NCBI RefSeq assembly: GCF_964340395.1
Contig: NC_135569.1
Location: forward strand, 5,952,540-6,016,539
Source: Glandiceps talaboti
Taxonomy: Eukaryota > Hemichordata > Enteropneusta > Spengelidae
Direction: 5' to 3'
Length of the DNA: 64,000 nt
Of the stretch, positions 45,280-57,545 are shown in pieces. How positions within the stretch are numbered: the stretch's first letter is position 1; each line of letters starts with the position of its first letter. The translations under genes were made by a program, and so were the position numbers. The notes below the pieces were generated by a model. It saw nothing but the letters and a program-made list of their open reading frames with translations. It made no database searches and had not been told where the DNA came from.

Positions 45280-47720
45280 AGTGTGTTACAAAAGGTAAAC
45301 CACGCACGTACGCAACGCAACGTGACCTTGGGGAAAACGAACGAAAAACATGGCTGATTCACGCTGTGCCGAACTTCCCCGTTCATGCGGTAGAATTTCG
45401 CGACTTTCTCCCCCCTGCTTTCTTTGTGCTATTGTTAGGGGTTCAATAATACTAAATGTGATAGGTATTGGACTGCCACGTACTCTAATTACATGTTTAT
45501 TGTCGCGTATAAAAATACATGCATGTCGACAAGAGGACAGCATCTGCTATCTGCAGAATGTAGGCCGCCGCACTTTGAGCTTCTCCCTTTCCGAGTGAAA
45601 TTTCCGTTTTTTTGTCGTATTACACTTTTCCCGGTTCCTAAAATCCATAAATATTTGCTCACAAATCTAACATCAACTATAATATTTCCAAATTTACAGA
45701 ATATATTTTGCCTAAAACGTGCACCGCCCTCTCAAACAACAAACCGTGTCGTCACTAGTATGACGCATGTAAATGTGTACGCGATCCTTGCTGTTTTTAT
45801 TTTCTCGGTCGATTCTCGCACATCTTTTTCAGTTTTCGCACGTACCATCCCACAAAATAACACTATTTCTGGCATATAGTAAGTCTAATATCCACCCATT
45901 AAGGACCAAGAAAAATATTTATGAATCTACCTCATACAAGTTCGAAATATTCGCAACCATGCGATAGAAAGTTTGGTTGCTCTTCGTCATTGTTTCGTGG
46001 ACGGCATTTTTTAACACCGCACGGGGTCGGCGGAAAAGGCCACGCATTCACGATACAGTTTCAGTGGAAAATATTTTAGACTGCGCTATGTAGACAAACA
46101 ATCGTCAACCAATCGGCAAGATAAAATAAAGACTCACAAAATTCTACTAAAATTAGAACACAGATATTACCTTAGACAGGATAATTTTGAAGAAATCCCG
46201 GTGTAAAATGTATTCTTCTGGCACCAATGGATCCAAGATGGCGTCAGAAAAGGGAGTCGTCGCGAAATGCATTGTGGACTCTTTCTTATCAGAAGCTCAA
46301 ATTAAAGAATCTTCTCGGGAAATCAACCCTTCTGGTAGGAAAAAAATAATGTATTTTCAAAAATACAGCAAAGAAAAATATGTTCGCCGAGAACATAAAT
46401 TCCTACAGAAATATGAACGGGGATTGTGTATATTCGGCGGTTGCTATCCATGTTAACCATTCTGTCGGGTTTTGTGGTGTTGAAAGTATATTTTGAAGTG
46501 GCAATGCGATATTAAGAATCAGAAGAAAGAAAAATATAAAAAAGGGAATCAATAATTCAAGAAAAAAGGTATTCCTGCCATATTTTATGATTCCGAAACC
46601 CGACATGGGTGATATAGCAAATGTCTTTTTACTTATTCGTCATGACCAAGGTTGCACTTAGAATCATTCTTCGACACGCATGTGACCCTCATCAGCGGCT
46701 ACGATCGAACTTTTTTATATTCGCTTTGCATGAATTACTTGTTTTCGCTCTGTTACGTAACATTTAAAAGACGGATGGTTTCACCACAGAGCATGCAAAA
46801 ACTGTCTCTTGTATAACAACACTATAAAGATGCCCGCTTAACCGTTACAAAATTACGAACAGAATCGGTGGGTATATGAACCATCAACGTGAACGGTATA
46901 CACCGGCGTGTTGAATATTTGACCGGCGTGGAGGTCGTCGAGAACACTTATTGATTTATGCCCACGATTGCAGTGTGTAGACAGGAGTTTGGTCAATTTT
47001 ACCGGATGTATAAGGAAGACAAGAAATGTGCGATTTTGACGAGGTGTATGACCCCAGTGCATGACTCGGCCGGGGATTTGTAGGCGGAAATTTTACCGGA
47101 ACAGAGTATTTTTTTAAAAAGGTGTACAAATCGAGGAGTGCAATGGCCTACGTGCAAGTGTAGCGAACATCACGCATTTTTTGTACACCGATCGTGCTTA
47201 CATCGGCGTTCAGTCTACCCACTCGGTTTGTCAGTGAAATAAATACATCTATAGGTCGAAGTTGAACAGGGGACCGGACGACAATGTAGCAAAACATCAA
47301 GATGTGAGAGATATGGTGTGCGTTCCACAGCAAGGTAGGATGCGCCATGAGATACCGAAAGTGGATACCCCGGGTGACTCGGTGCTCAATACTGTCAACT
47401 TTACGAGGTCGGGCAGAACAGACAGACCGCGAAGTATTCAGTCGCGCAGATAATGTACTATATTTTCGCATTATTTGTCATCTTGTTTGTTCAACGACTG
47501 GACACTCTGTAATAATAGTTCTGTGTTGACAAAATGTTTATTCTCTTTCGAATTCGCGGTAGTGTGTAGTGCGCCTGATGTTTCACTAGGGGTCGGCGTT
47601 ACTAGTGAAGGTAAAGCTGTCGGCGGGCATGGCACATTCATGGGTCTAATCCTTCCGATTGTGTGATACTTACGGTCAATCGCAACAAAGTGAATCGGTT
47701 GGAGATAAAATAACACTTAT
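45280..47720. promoter_or_regulatory. CpG-richer, promoter-like region
   Basis: By eye this stretch has many more CpGs than its neighbours (GCGGTAGAATTTCGCGAC, GCCGCCGCACTTTG, CACGGGGTCGGCGG). It has no long repeat, a CCAAT box on the minus strand (46113-46109) and an AAGATGGCG motif. It could be the promoter of PRDM2 (minus), of an unknown plus-strand gene, or of both. Several short open frames here show no recognisable protein. Confidence 0.35.
46238..46334 (+). CDS. possible first coding exon of an unknown gene
   Basis: A frame starting at ATG 46238 encodes MASEKGVVAKCIVDSFLSEA followed by 12 codons, and could end at CTTCTG|gtagga. The ATG lies in CAAGATGGCGTC, which resembles the YY1 motif often seen at animal start sites. 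The surrounding sequence is richer in CpG. No product is recognised and no second exon was found, so this is a weak call. The frame would otherwise run on to a stop at 46454. Confidence 0.2.
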
Positions 47721-48005
47721 ATTATCCGTCTCATTGCAATATGCATAGGTTCACTGGTCGTTTCAACGTCATTAAAAATATTGCATATTGTTTTTGAACA
47801 ACCGTTTTTTTAATTACTTGCATCATTCACTTCCGTGTAAAGCTTACCCCGGTGAACTTTGAATAAAAGTTGACTTTTTTCCGCCTCGTTAATTTTATTG
47901 TAAGTTATCGATATCAAGAACAGGTATACTTGTTTATCATTTTGAAAACACACAGACCCTTGTGAAAATGTTACTGGGTTCCGTAATGTGGCACAAGCAA
48001 ACGGT

Positions 48006-48108
48006 ATAAGGCCTTAAAAATGATGCGGTTCCAATTGCACTCAATTTCAGAATAGATGGGGTTGATATATATATATATATATAATATATATATGTATATA
48101 TGTATATA

Positions 48109-48184
<76 letters not shown>

Positions 48185-48476
48185 CATATAGTGTGAGTGT
48201 CTAGTTCAGGTAGTTATGTTTTCCGTTGTTTTCCATATGTCTCTGTGTTATTGGTTTCTTCTCATCAGATGTACAGCCATTACAGATTGGAAGAACAGTT
48301 TCATATTGCCTTTTTAAGTTGATGTCAGTTTCCGCATCCACAATTTCTTGCGAGACTTCACAATTTTCGCGATTTTATTTTTTTTCCTCGAATACGTAAA
48401 AAAAAAAAGTTTAAGGTCGGCAGTGAAAAAGTAGGTGGGGTTGGGTAATCGGAACCGAACATTTTTTTAGGCCTAA
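48006..48476 (-). mobile_element. repeat family E, copy 2, with internal (TA)n
   Basis: Reverse copy of the 43063 element, sharing CAATTTCAGAATAGATGGGG, CTTCTCATCAGATGTACAGC and GGGTAATCGGAACC. A long (TA)n run at 48066-48182 expands the position where copy 1 has AAATAAATAAAATAAA. The (TA)n stretch produces a meaningless Tyr-Ile open frame. Confidence 0.75.
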
Positions 48477-49734
48477 ACTGTTTATTCAACGTACTGTTTA
48501 ATAAGTAATCATACCTGGATTAAATGATACATTAGAAGGCCCTATAAGGGCGATTTCAATGCATTCCTTCTATGACGTTACGTTTTTTTCTGACATTGTT
48601 GGAACAGTTGATTATCATTAGAGCAGGAGTTTCCTCGACGTATAATAAATTACGTCATCGGAATATTTATTAAGAGTTCAGTGTCATGGTGGATACCTGT
48701 TCAACATGCAGTACAAATTAAGGCCAGGGAAGTATAAACCAAGATTAGTGGGTCCCTTTAAGTTGTCTCTACATCCTTCCATGTTTTCAAATTATTTCTC
48801 TGTATCCTTTCATTTTGTTAGTAGTTCTGTGTCTGCGCCTGGAGCTCTTCGGAGAACATGCGCATTATAAATTCGGTTTATTATTATTATTATTTTCAAC
48901 AAGGGCCAGTGTTAGCCACCAAAATAAGACGCACGACACCGTCACTATGTTTCTGTGATATATCATTAAATTATAATATTGCAACAGTGTTACTTTGAAA
49001 ACAACACTATCCCAAGCCCAGTCTAGATCAGTGTAGATTATGTCAAAAGTCTGCCGGTATTATAGAAAGGGTTGGTCCTGAACAAAACTTGAGAATTATC
49101 CTATGTGATCCTTATCGCCCTATTAATAAGATAACACTAATTTTAGAACCTGGGATTGAATCCCTGGCATTAAAAGGCCAGGTATTCATTCTCAGATTCT
49201 AAAATTAATAATATCTTGAGATTATTTTGGACAAATTTTTCTATAGCTCTAACATACAACATTTTTCACATCAAAGCTTGAAGTCAGTTTGACCTTGACC
49301 TTCAAAGTCACAGTGTCTGTGAATTAGACCCGTTTGCGAATTATAATAGCAGAATGGTACACGCTTAGTATCAAACACCCGTAGATGAAGAGCGTGTAAA
49401 ATGTCCTTTGCGGTGTTCATTTGATGTCTGTATGTTGGCATGTGTAGTTCATTTCACTTAGACAAAATGTAGCAAGAAACTGTACTCATTCACTCTTGCT
49501 ATCTTAAGGTGTGGCATATGTACTTTCTTATTGGTTTCTGCGTGGTTGTATCAAACAGAAAAGCCGAACGCTCTTGTGAAATTCGCTGTAGTACAATTTT
49601 AATATCAACGCATGCCTTCTATGACGTTACAATTATCACATGACACTCTATAACATTTGATTGTACAGAGTAGGGATTTCCATGACTTTTTTTATATGAA
49701 TGACAAACTACTCCATCGGAGTATTGCAATGTAT

Positions 49735-50475
49735 ATAAATCATCCTCTGCAAGATACAGACACATGTAACAATTGTATTACAATGGAATCACCCTCTACA
49801 AGAGACAGACACACGTAGCAATTAGATCATTATAGTGTATAATTAAGAATTACACTGCAAAAGACAGCCACATGCAACAACTGCATTACTGTACAATGTA
49901 TATAAATCATCCTCTACAAGAGACAGACACACACAGCAATTGGAGCACAGTGTATATGAAATACACTATTAGAGACAGACACGTGTAACAATTGTATTAC
50001 AATATATATAAAGCTACTATTCAAGAGACGTCTTGCAACAATTATATTACAATGTATATAAATCACCCTCGGCAAGAGACAGACAAATGCAACAATTGGA
50101 TCACAATATTATTATTCACACTGCAAGAGACAGACACATGTAACAATTGTATTACAATATATAAAGCCACTATGCAAGAGACAGATACTTGCAACAGTTG
50201 TATTACAATGTATATAAATCATCTTCTGCAAGAAACAGACACACGTAACAATTCGATCACAGTGTATAATTATGAATTACCCTGCAAGAGACAGCCACAT
50301 GCAATAACTGCATTACTGTACAATGTATATAAATCATCCTCTACAAGAGACAGACACACGCAGCAATTGGAGCACAGTGTATATGAAATACACTGCAAGA
50401 GACAGACACATGTAACAATTGTATTACAATATATAAAGCCACTATGCCCAAGAGACAGACATCCCCTGCAAAACA
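49735..50475 (+). repeat. compound tandem array with CAAGAGACAGACACA units
   Basis: Units of about 50-60 bp share CAAGAGACAGACACATGTAA, CAATTGTATTACAATGTATA and TAAATCATCCTCT. A longer period of about 426 bp is visible, since the block at 49853 recurs at 50279 with the same unit order. Open frames across it are chance products. Confidence 0.9.
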
Positions 50476-51098
50476 CAAACACAAGCATCCCTTCTGATTT
50501 TTTGTTCCTGCATCTCTTGCTTACTTTTGAAGTAATTAGTAATTTATGTGATTACGTGGCGACATATTCATACTACATAGGCCAATGAGATCTGGACGCT
50601 TTTATGTGTTATCATTGTTTCGTATAGGAAAGTGGCCACCAGAGCAAATACAGTTACAGGCTGGGTCCGTTTACAATGCCATATGTTATTTTTCAGTAGT
50701 TAGTCACTGTATCATTACGTTGCGACACGTATAGTAACCCATTAAAGGGACATGACCGATGGGTCTGAACGTTTTATGTGTTATCCTTTGTTTGACATAC
50801 GAAATTTAAAAGTAACCATAAAAATCAATACAGTCAGAGACTGCATTGTAATTTAATTGTATATTGTCCCATACAATATTTTCAATCATTATAGTCATTA
50901 TGTGGCGACATATCCATACTACATGGGCCAATGAGGTCTGAACGCTTTTAAACTTGTTTCATATGTAAATAACCAATAAACTCAATACGATATAGCAGAC
51001 TGTCTCCCTTTACAATGCCATATGTTACTTTCAACAGTTAGTCACTGATGCTATTATATAGTTACACATTCACAAGAAATGAACAAATGGCCAACTTA

Positions 51099-51460
51099 TA
51101 GCTAAAATGATGTAGGCTTGGTGTTTCACTCAAGGGACGACGTTTTTGACACAAAGATAGACATATTTCAACTTAAGACTAACACAGCAGGATCCTTTGC
51201 CCAATCACATTGAACACTGATAAGCATTGCTATTCTTTCACAGTGCTGTAAAAACAACCTTCTAATGAAAATATGGCACATGGACTTGATGATTTTAATG
51301 GCTGCAATTGTGTTACTGTATTTTCTAACTGATAATCAACATACCAACTTGACCACTTCTACATCCCCACTGTGTTTCTTTTGCATTAGAAGTTGTCTGA
51401 GGTTGTTCAATAAATGTCATGTTGCATGAGTGAAACACAAAGCCAACATCATTTTAGCTA
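51099..51460 (+). mobile_element. MITE family A, copy 2
   Basis: Same termini as the copy at 23041 (TAGCTAAAATGATGTAGGCT at the left, ATTTTAGCTA at the right) and the same interior, including GCAGGATCCTTTGCCCAATC. The flanking bases are TA/TA. It is slightly shorter than copy 1, through internal deletions. Confidence 0.85.
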
Positions 51461-51548
51461 TATGTGTTATCACTCTCCTTATTTTTTGGTCGTACCGTAT
51501 GTTTGTTTGTAACTTTGTTTTTTGTATAAACTTTTTTTATTTGTTTTT

Positions 51549-51551
<3 letters not shown>

Positions 51552-51597
<46 letters not shown>

Positions 51598-51612
51598 TAC
51601 ATACATACATAG
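51552..51612 (+). repeat. CA then CATA microsatellite
   Basis: (CA)n followed by (CATA)n. A second (CATA)n block lies at 51746-51791. Confidence 0.97.
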
Positions 51613-52287
51613 AAATGCATAAGGAACTAATAAACCAGTCTGTATATATAGCTGTTAAATCCGACGTTTCGAATAAATATTCTTTTTCAAAGGAAAAATT
51701 GGCGAGACACAAAAATGCCAGGTCAAAACCCGAACATTTTCTAAATACATACATACATACATACATACATACATACATACATACATACATAAGAACGTAA
51801 GAAGGTATATTAACTGTTCAGTTTTCGAAAAAATATAGGTTACGTTACGAATTGCATAGACGTCTAAAAATTGCAGAGAAAATAACTTTCTCTTTACGTT
51901 TTACAAAAATCTAAAGGTCTTTCTCTACTGCCTACGTCTTCTGCGAAACATGATACGTAACATTTACGCATTCCTAGTAAAGGTAATTTTCTAACAGCCT
52001 ACGTATAAACTAAACCTTTACATGAAATGCAAAGAATAGAGCATCAAAATTGAGATTTCACTACCTGTAAGGGTTATTTTTGAGGTATTACCATTTGAAA
52101 AAAAGCGGTCGCGATTACGATAATATCCCTAACCTACAGCTCACGCCCCGCCCCCATTGCTGGTGATCTGTGCGCCAAGGCGGAAAAATATTGACTCCTA
52201 AGAATGAGTACGGGAAACCCACTCAGTTTGTAGAACTAAAGTGTGATTATTGTAATAACATTCTACCGTATCAGTGTCGAAACCCAA

Positions 52288-52405
52288 CACCCCGGGGGTT
52301 GCCATAGAAAGGTATACGGGGGTGCCGCCCATATGGGTACCTTTTCAGGAAAAAAATATCCCAAAACATGGGTCGACTTTGCGTCTGAAAATTCCCTAAT
52401 GATGA
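52288..52405 (+). repeat. interspersed repeat family H, copy 2
   Basis: CCCGGGGGTTGCCATAGAAA with GGTATACGGG, then CCTTTTCAGGAAAAAAATAT and GCGTCTGAAAATTCCCTAAT. Continuous with the satellite at 52406. Confidence 0.6.
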
Positions 52406-52921
52406 GGTCAATAACATGGTCTTTATATATTAATATTACCTCACATGAGGTCAATAACATGGTCTTTATATATTAATATTACCTCACATGAGGTCAATAA
52501 CATGGTCTTCATATATTAATATTACTTCACATGAGGTCAATAACATGGTCTTCATATATTAATATTACTTCACATGAGGTCAATAACATGGTCTTTATAT
52601 ATTAATATTACCTCACATGAGGTCAATAACATGGTCTTTATATATTAATATTACCTCACATGAGGTCAATAACATGGTCTTCATATATTAATATTACTTC
52701 ACATGAGGTCAATAACATGGTCTTCATATATTAATATTACTTCACATGAGGTCAATAACATGGTCTTTATATATTAATATTACCTCACATGAGGTCAATA
52801 ACATGGTCTTCATATATTAATATTACTTCACATGAGGTCAATAACATGGTCTTCATAGATTAATAATACCTTCACGTGAGGTCAATAACACGGTCTCCAT
52901 ACATTAACATTACCTTCACAG
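52406..52921 (+). repeat. 43-bp satellite, about 12 copies
   Basis: The unit begins GGTCAATAACATGGTCTTTA, passes through the palindromic TATTAATATTA and ends CACATGA. Copies start every 43 bp from 52406 to about 52880. Adjacent units are nearly identical apart from a C/T and a T/C variant that alternate in blocks; the last two are degenerate. Confidence 0.95.
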
Positions 52922-54953
52922 CATCAATATGGCCGAATAATTGTGACTGGAAATCCCAGTTGCAGTAATAGTATAAATAGGAATTGGGAGTTACGACTTG
53001 AAAACTGTAAAGTTATATCTAAATATAATAGAATTTCTCAAGGCCTGCATAGTTTACTATAAGCCAAACACGTGTTCGGGCAAAGAGCAGATGGTAGAAA
53101 GTGGGTTTAAAAGTAGACGATTTTTAACACAAGATTCGTGTGTTCTTTTGTGTGATCTGAGTGAGTGATTTCGAAACAGTCGGGTGAACGCACAGAGCCC
53201 CGAGGGGAGACTTCTAGTAACTGGGGGAGTTGGGGACATGTCCTTTACAAAAAAAAGTTTAAAACTCCAAACAGTTGAAGATTAGGAGTTTTAATTCTCC
53301 AGGGGGACTGGTGCCTGTCAGAATATCAGCCTCGTGAAGGGTGTGACTTGTAGGGACGGTCTCACGAGATTGCCGATAAAGAACAAAAAAAACGAAATTA
53401 TAGTACGGTAGGTGAAAAGCGCCCACTATTTCTCGCGAGACTTCACGATTTTCGAGATTTTATTATCATTTTTTCTCAAATACGTAAGAAGAATTATTAT
53501 CAGAAGAATTCCAACGTCACCTGCCCCCCCCCCCCCCCCCCATGGTACAGCTACCAATGGTTACTGTAGTGTAACGTCAATAGACTCGTACTGTGTTTTC
53601 TATTCTCAAGCGTGTTACAAACGGATATATTTCATTTTCTCAGAAACACTTCAAGACGAGAGCGATAATCATGACTAAACACGATTTCGTTGAACGCTTC
53701 GTAACTACAACTACAACAGTGTAGTTAAACGCCCACGAGTCCACATGAAACCATAGCAACGCCACATGTAACTGTAAGGTGGAAAAAAAGCAGGTCATGA
53801 TCATATCAAGATGGTGAATGTGTAGTTCCCGTTTTTTGTCTCTACTAGTTACTCCAGGGACTGTTTACTTTTAATACCACCTTTTAAGTGTAAACAGTCA
53901 GAATAAACGCATTGGCCATAGATAGTTGAGGAACTATACGTGTGGGCTTGGTTTCTATCATCACTTTCTCCACGTATAGTAAAATTGACAAAACATCTAG
54001 CTAAATCCCCTGTTTGGGAAAGGTTGAACATCGCATGTAATAACAGGAAGTTGTCATTGGTTACTTCGCTCATTTTACTATAAACTCAACCTCCAAGTCA
54101 CGTGAGAATGCGTCTTCCCGAATGCGTCTTCACGTTTACACCAGCGCTCTCATTGCTGTGGATGGAATGCCGTGCTAGCGAGAGGTCGTAGAGAATATGC
54201 CCAAACGTACATGAAACAAACTCGTCTTTCACACAAGTATTGTAGGTGTGTGTACTTGTTGTTATGATCGTCTAGGAAAAACTCCAGAGACTATTGGACT
54301 ATTAGTGGTGTATGAACATAAATGACGAGATGACATTACAGTGCTGACACCGAATATGTAACATTGTAGTGGCCCGAATGGCTTAGTCTGGTTGACCAGA
54401 CTGTGGTGAGTGAAGGTATAAATCGTAACGATACTATAGGAACTAGACAAGAAGTAGAATGGACTGGCGTAGTGAACATGGCGTCATGGCAATCCCACTC
54501 GAATACTGTGTATTTCACATCCAGTGCTTCATTTCCACTAAATCATTGACATAGCTATATTTCAATAAATTAAACGCACGCAATTAATAAATATTATTTT
54601 TGCTTTCCAAATGTTAAATTTCTACCAAGAAAGGAGAGTTTCGTCTTCGTATGCATAGACCAAAACGTGTTCGCCCCCCGCCCACGCAAAATGATCATAT
54701 TGAAAATTTTGATAGCCCACTATCCATAATTATATTTTTACTTGCAAATGTCTTCTTCTTTAAAACGTTTCCCAGTGATGACAAGCAGTCAATCAACAAA
54801 TAATTTAAAAAATCTGGAGACTTGACTAAGCGTTCATCCACGGTACAAATATCAAATAAAAATATTATACTCAAGAAAGAACGTAAAACCCTGGAAATTA
54901 TACCGTTTATACCTACCAAGTATAAGAAGGCGCAGTCTAGTATGTGTGCCTTT
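52922..54953. other. intergenic, weak candidate frames only
   Basis: Holds a poly-C run at 53525-53540 and a family E-like fragment at 53430-53490. A minus frame, 54073-53849, starts MSEVTNDNFLLLHAMFNLSQ and is the most protein-like, but has no recognised family. Confidence 0.5.
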
Positions 54954-55018
54954 AACACTACGTTGCCAAAACTTATCAGAGGCTAATAGCCTCTGATAAG
55001 TTTTGGCAACGTAGTGTT
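54954..55018. repeat. perfect 30-bp inverted repeat (hairpin)
   Basis: The left arm (54954-54983) starts AACACTACGTTGCC and ends CAGAGGC. The right arm (54989-55018) is its exact reverse complement. A five-base loop, TAATA, separates them. All 30 pairs match. It lies about 270 bp past the H1 3' stem-loop. Confidence 0.97.
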
Positions 55019-55270
55019 CGAAACACATTGTACGTACGTAATTCTCTCGTCATACTGAAGACTAAAGCAACTGATTAACGCACTTTCTAAAAATACCTGA
55101 GATCATTATAACATGTAAATCCGTAAGGATCCGTAGTAGATCCCAAGTACAAGTGTAACATTGATTGTGAAACGGTCGACTACAAATAGCATCGGCAGCA
55201 TATCGACATAATTTAGTGGGTGATCGATGAGTTGACCTGGAAAAGAATATTCGTATTGGACTGGTAGGTA

Positions 55271-55281
55271 TACTCTTTCGG
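55271..55281 (-). promoter_or_regulatory. histone downstream element (U7 snRNP site)
   Basis: Eleven bases past the stem-loop the minus strand reads CCGAAAGAGTA. This purine-rich AAAGAG core is typical of the element that pairs with U7 snRNA. Spacing and sequence both fit. Confidence 0.8.
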
Positions 55282-55291
55282 AGGATGTAGT

Positions 55292-55307
55292 GGCCCTGAA
55301 AAGGGCC
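55292..55307 (-). terminator. histone mRNA 3' stem-loop
   Basis: The minus strand reads GGCCCTTTTCAGGGCC, a perfect 6-bp stem with a four-base loop that matches the metazoan histone 3' consensus GGYYCTTTTCAGRGCC. It begins 37 nt after the H1 stop codon. It is the binding site of SLBP and directs non-polyadenylated 3' end formation. Confidence 0.97.
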
Positions 55308-55343
55308 GTTTGGTTTGGGTTTGACGAAAAGAGGTCGGGAAAA

Positions 55344-55877
55344 TTATTTTTTCGCAACCTTCTTTGGTTTGGCAGCCTTTGTGGGTGCTTTCTTGGTGGC
55401 TGCCTTCTTGGTAGGAGTTTTCTTTGGTTTCTTAGCCTTTACTACCTTCTTTGGAGTCTTTTTCTTCTCACCAGCTTTCTTTGCTGATTTCTTGGGTGTC
55501 TTCTTTACTTTCTTTGGCGTTTTCTTGTCTTTCGCTTTCTTGACTGGTTTCTTTTTGGGAGCAGCTTTCTTTGCTGGTTTCTTCTTGGGTTTCTCTGGAA
55601 GCTTACCGACCCGGAGACGACCTGTTACGCCAGTGGCAGTGGATCCTGTAGGACGGACGAGTTTACCAGACTCCGTACCAGCTTTGATAGCACGGCGGAG
55701 ACTAGACGTGAGATGAGAAGGACTGACGGTAGGATAGTGTGACAGAATATAACCTTTGATAGCTTGGACGGAACTACCCTTCTTGTCTTTGAGTGCCTTG
55801 ATAGCTTCTACCACCATATCCAATGTCTTGGGATGAGTAGGGGCAGCCTTGGTCTTCTTTACTGGAGCAGATGCCAT
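55344..55877 (-). CDS. linker histone H1, intronless, replication-dependent type
   Basis: This gene encodes a 177-residue linker histone that binds nucleosomes and linker DNA in the nucleus. A short N-terminal tail is followed by a winged-helix globular domain at about residues 14-90. Its start reads THPKTLDMVVEAIKALKDKK, then GSSVQAIKGYI and LRRAIKAGTESGKLV, the classic H1 blocks. The C-terminal tail of about 85 residues is almost only Lys, Ala, Pro, Thr and Val, with many TPKK motifs typical of DNA-binding and CDK-phosphorylated H1 tails. The segment after the globular core (RPTGSTATGVTGRLRVGK) differs from the usual KGxGASGSFKL of most animal H1s. No intron is present. The 3' stem-loop and H1 box mark it as S-phase expressed. 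No core histone gene lies within the window on either side. Confidence 0.96.
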   Translation of the reverse strand: MASAPVKKTKAAPTHPKTLDMVVEAIKALKDKKGSSVQAIKGYILSHYPTVSPSHLTSSLRRAIKAGTESGKLVRPTGSTATGVTGRLRVGKLPEKPKKKPAKKAAPKKKPVKKAKDKKTPKKVKKTPKKSAKKAGEKKKTPKKVVKAKKPKKTPTKKAATKKAPTKAAKPKKVAKK

Positions 55878-55965
55878 GTTGAAAATATAGACGTTATAGT
55901 AGAAGTCGCTTTGTAGTCACTGTAGATTGATCACTACAAGAATGCCACTTCGCTGTGAAAGAGCG

Positions 55966-56061
55966 TCCTTTATCTACCCTTTGCGAACGTCGGAGAAGAC
56001 AATGGTGTGAAACTCACACCGAGAGACTCGAGTTGACCATTTCCCCACCACATTTGTGTTT
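55966..56061 (-). promoter_or_regulatory. H1 promoter: H1 box and TATA-like site
   Basis: On the minus strand AAACACAAA lies at 56061-56053, which contains the AAACACA H1 box known from animal H1 promoters. A TATA-like GATAAAGG lies at about 55974-55967, some 90 nt before the ATG. The spacing between the two (about 85 bp) fits the usual H1 layout. No CCAAT box was seen between them. Confidence 0.6.
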
Positions 56062-56475
56062 CTTCACTTCACTCTTGTAGTATTTTCTCGAGAAAATCAG
56101 CCTCAAAATCAAATGTAATGTTACAGTCAGTTAGAATGATATTTAAACTAAATGTGTGCAAGTTATTGTGGTCGTTTGAGCTATTTTAGAGCGAGAGTTC
56201 GCTTTATTTCTGACATGTACAGAAGAAGAACAGCGTGGATTAAATTGTGCTTCATGGACATTCACAAGTTCGTTTCTTACGTTAACTGAACATATAAAAT
56301 CGTTTTTCTTGTGTTTTAAAATTATGCTTAGATAGTTCAAACAAATCTTTAAAATGGGTATATGTACATTTTGTGTAATTTTGCGGTGATTGAAGCGCGT
56401 TTACCCGGGACGGGGGGGAACGCAATACCGTCAAATGTTGACCCAGAGCCCACTTGTGTGGGGATCATTGGATCT

Positions 56476-57100
<625 letters not shown>

Positions 57101-57317
57101 GGGGGGGGCAGATTCTAGGTTTTCGAATTGCTGTCCTTTATAATGAGTACATAGGAAACAGTAAATTCTTGTTACGTGTAAAACAATGTCAAATAGCCCG
57201 GCCTATTACAAGTACCCTAATGAACCCTAATAAATATAGATTTTTAAATGCATCGTTAGCATACATTTAAATGTACCTGTTAGACACACCCCGGCGGAGA
57301 GAGAGAGACATACATAC

Positions 57318-57336
57318 ATGCACGCAAGCACGCACG

Positions 57337-57383
<47 letters not shown>

Positions 57384-57502
57384 CATACGTGTATACATAC
57401 ATACATACATACATACATACATACATACATACACACACACACATACATACATACATACATACATACATACATACATACATACATACATACATACATACAT
57501 AC

Positions 57503-57545
<43 letters not shown>

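Noticed and set aside
47148-47716. Two adjacent minus-strand frames (107 and 81 codons) and plus-strand shadows
   Set aside because: No recognisable domain, frames overlap on both strands, and start sites are weak. Kept only as part of the promoter-like region.
49992-50588. 198-codon frame with QETDTCNN repeats
   Set aside because: Runs through the tandem array and changes character where the array ends; no domain.
55315-55716. Plus-strand Phe-rich frame of 133 codons
   Set aside because: Antisense of the Lys-rich H1 tail.
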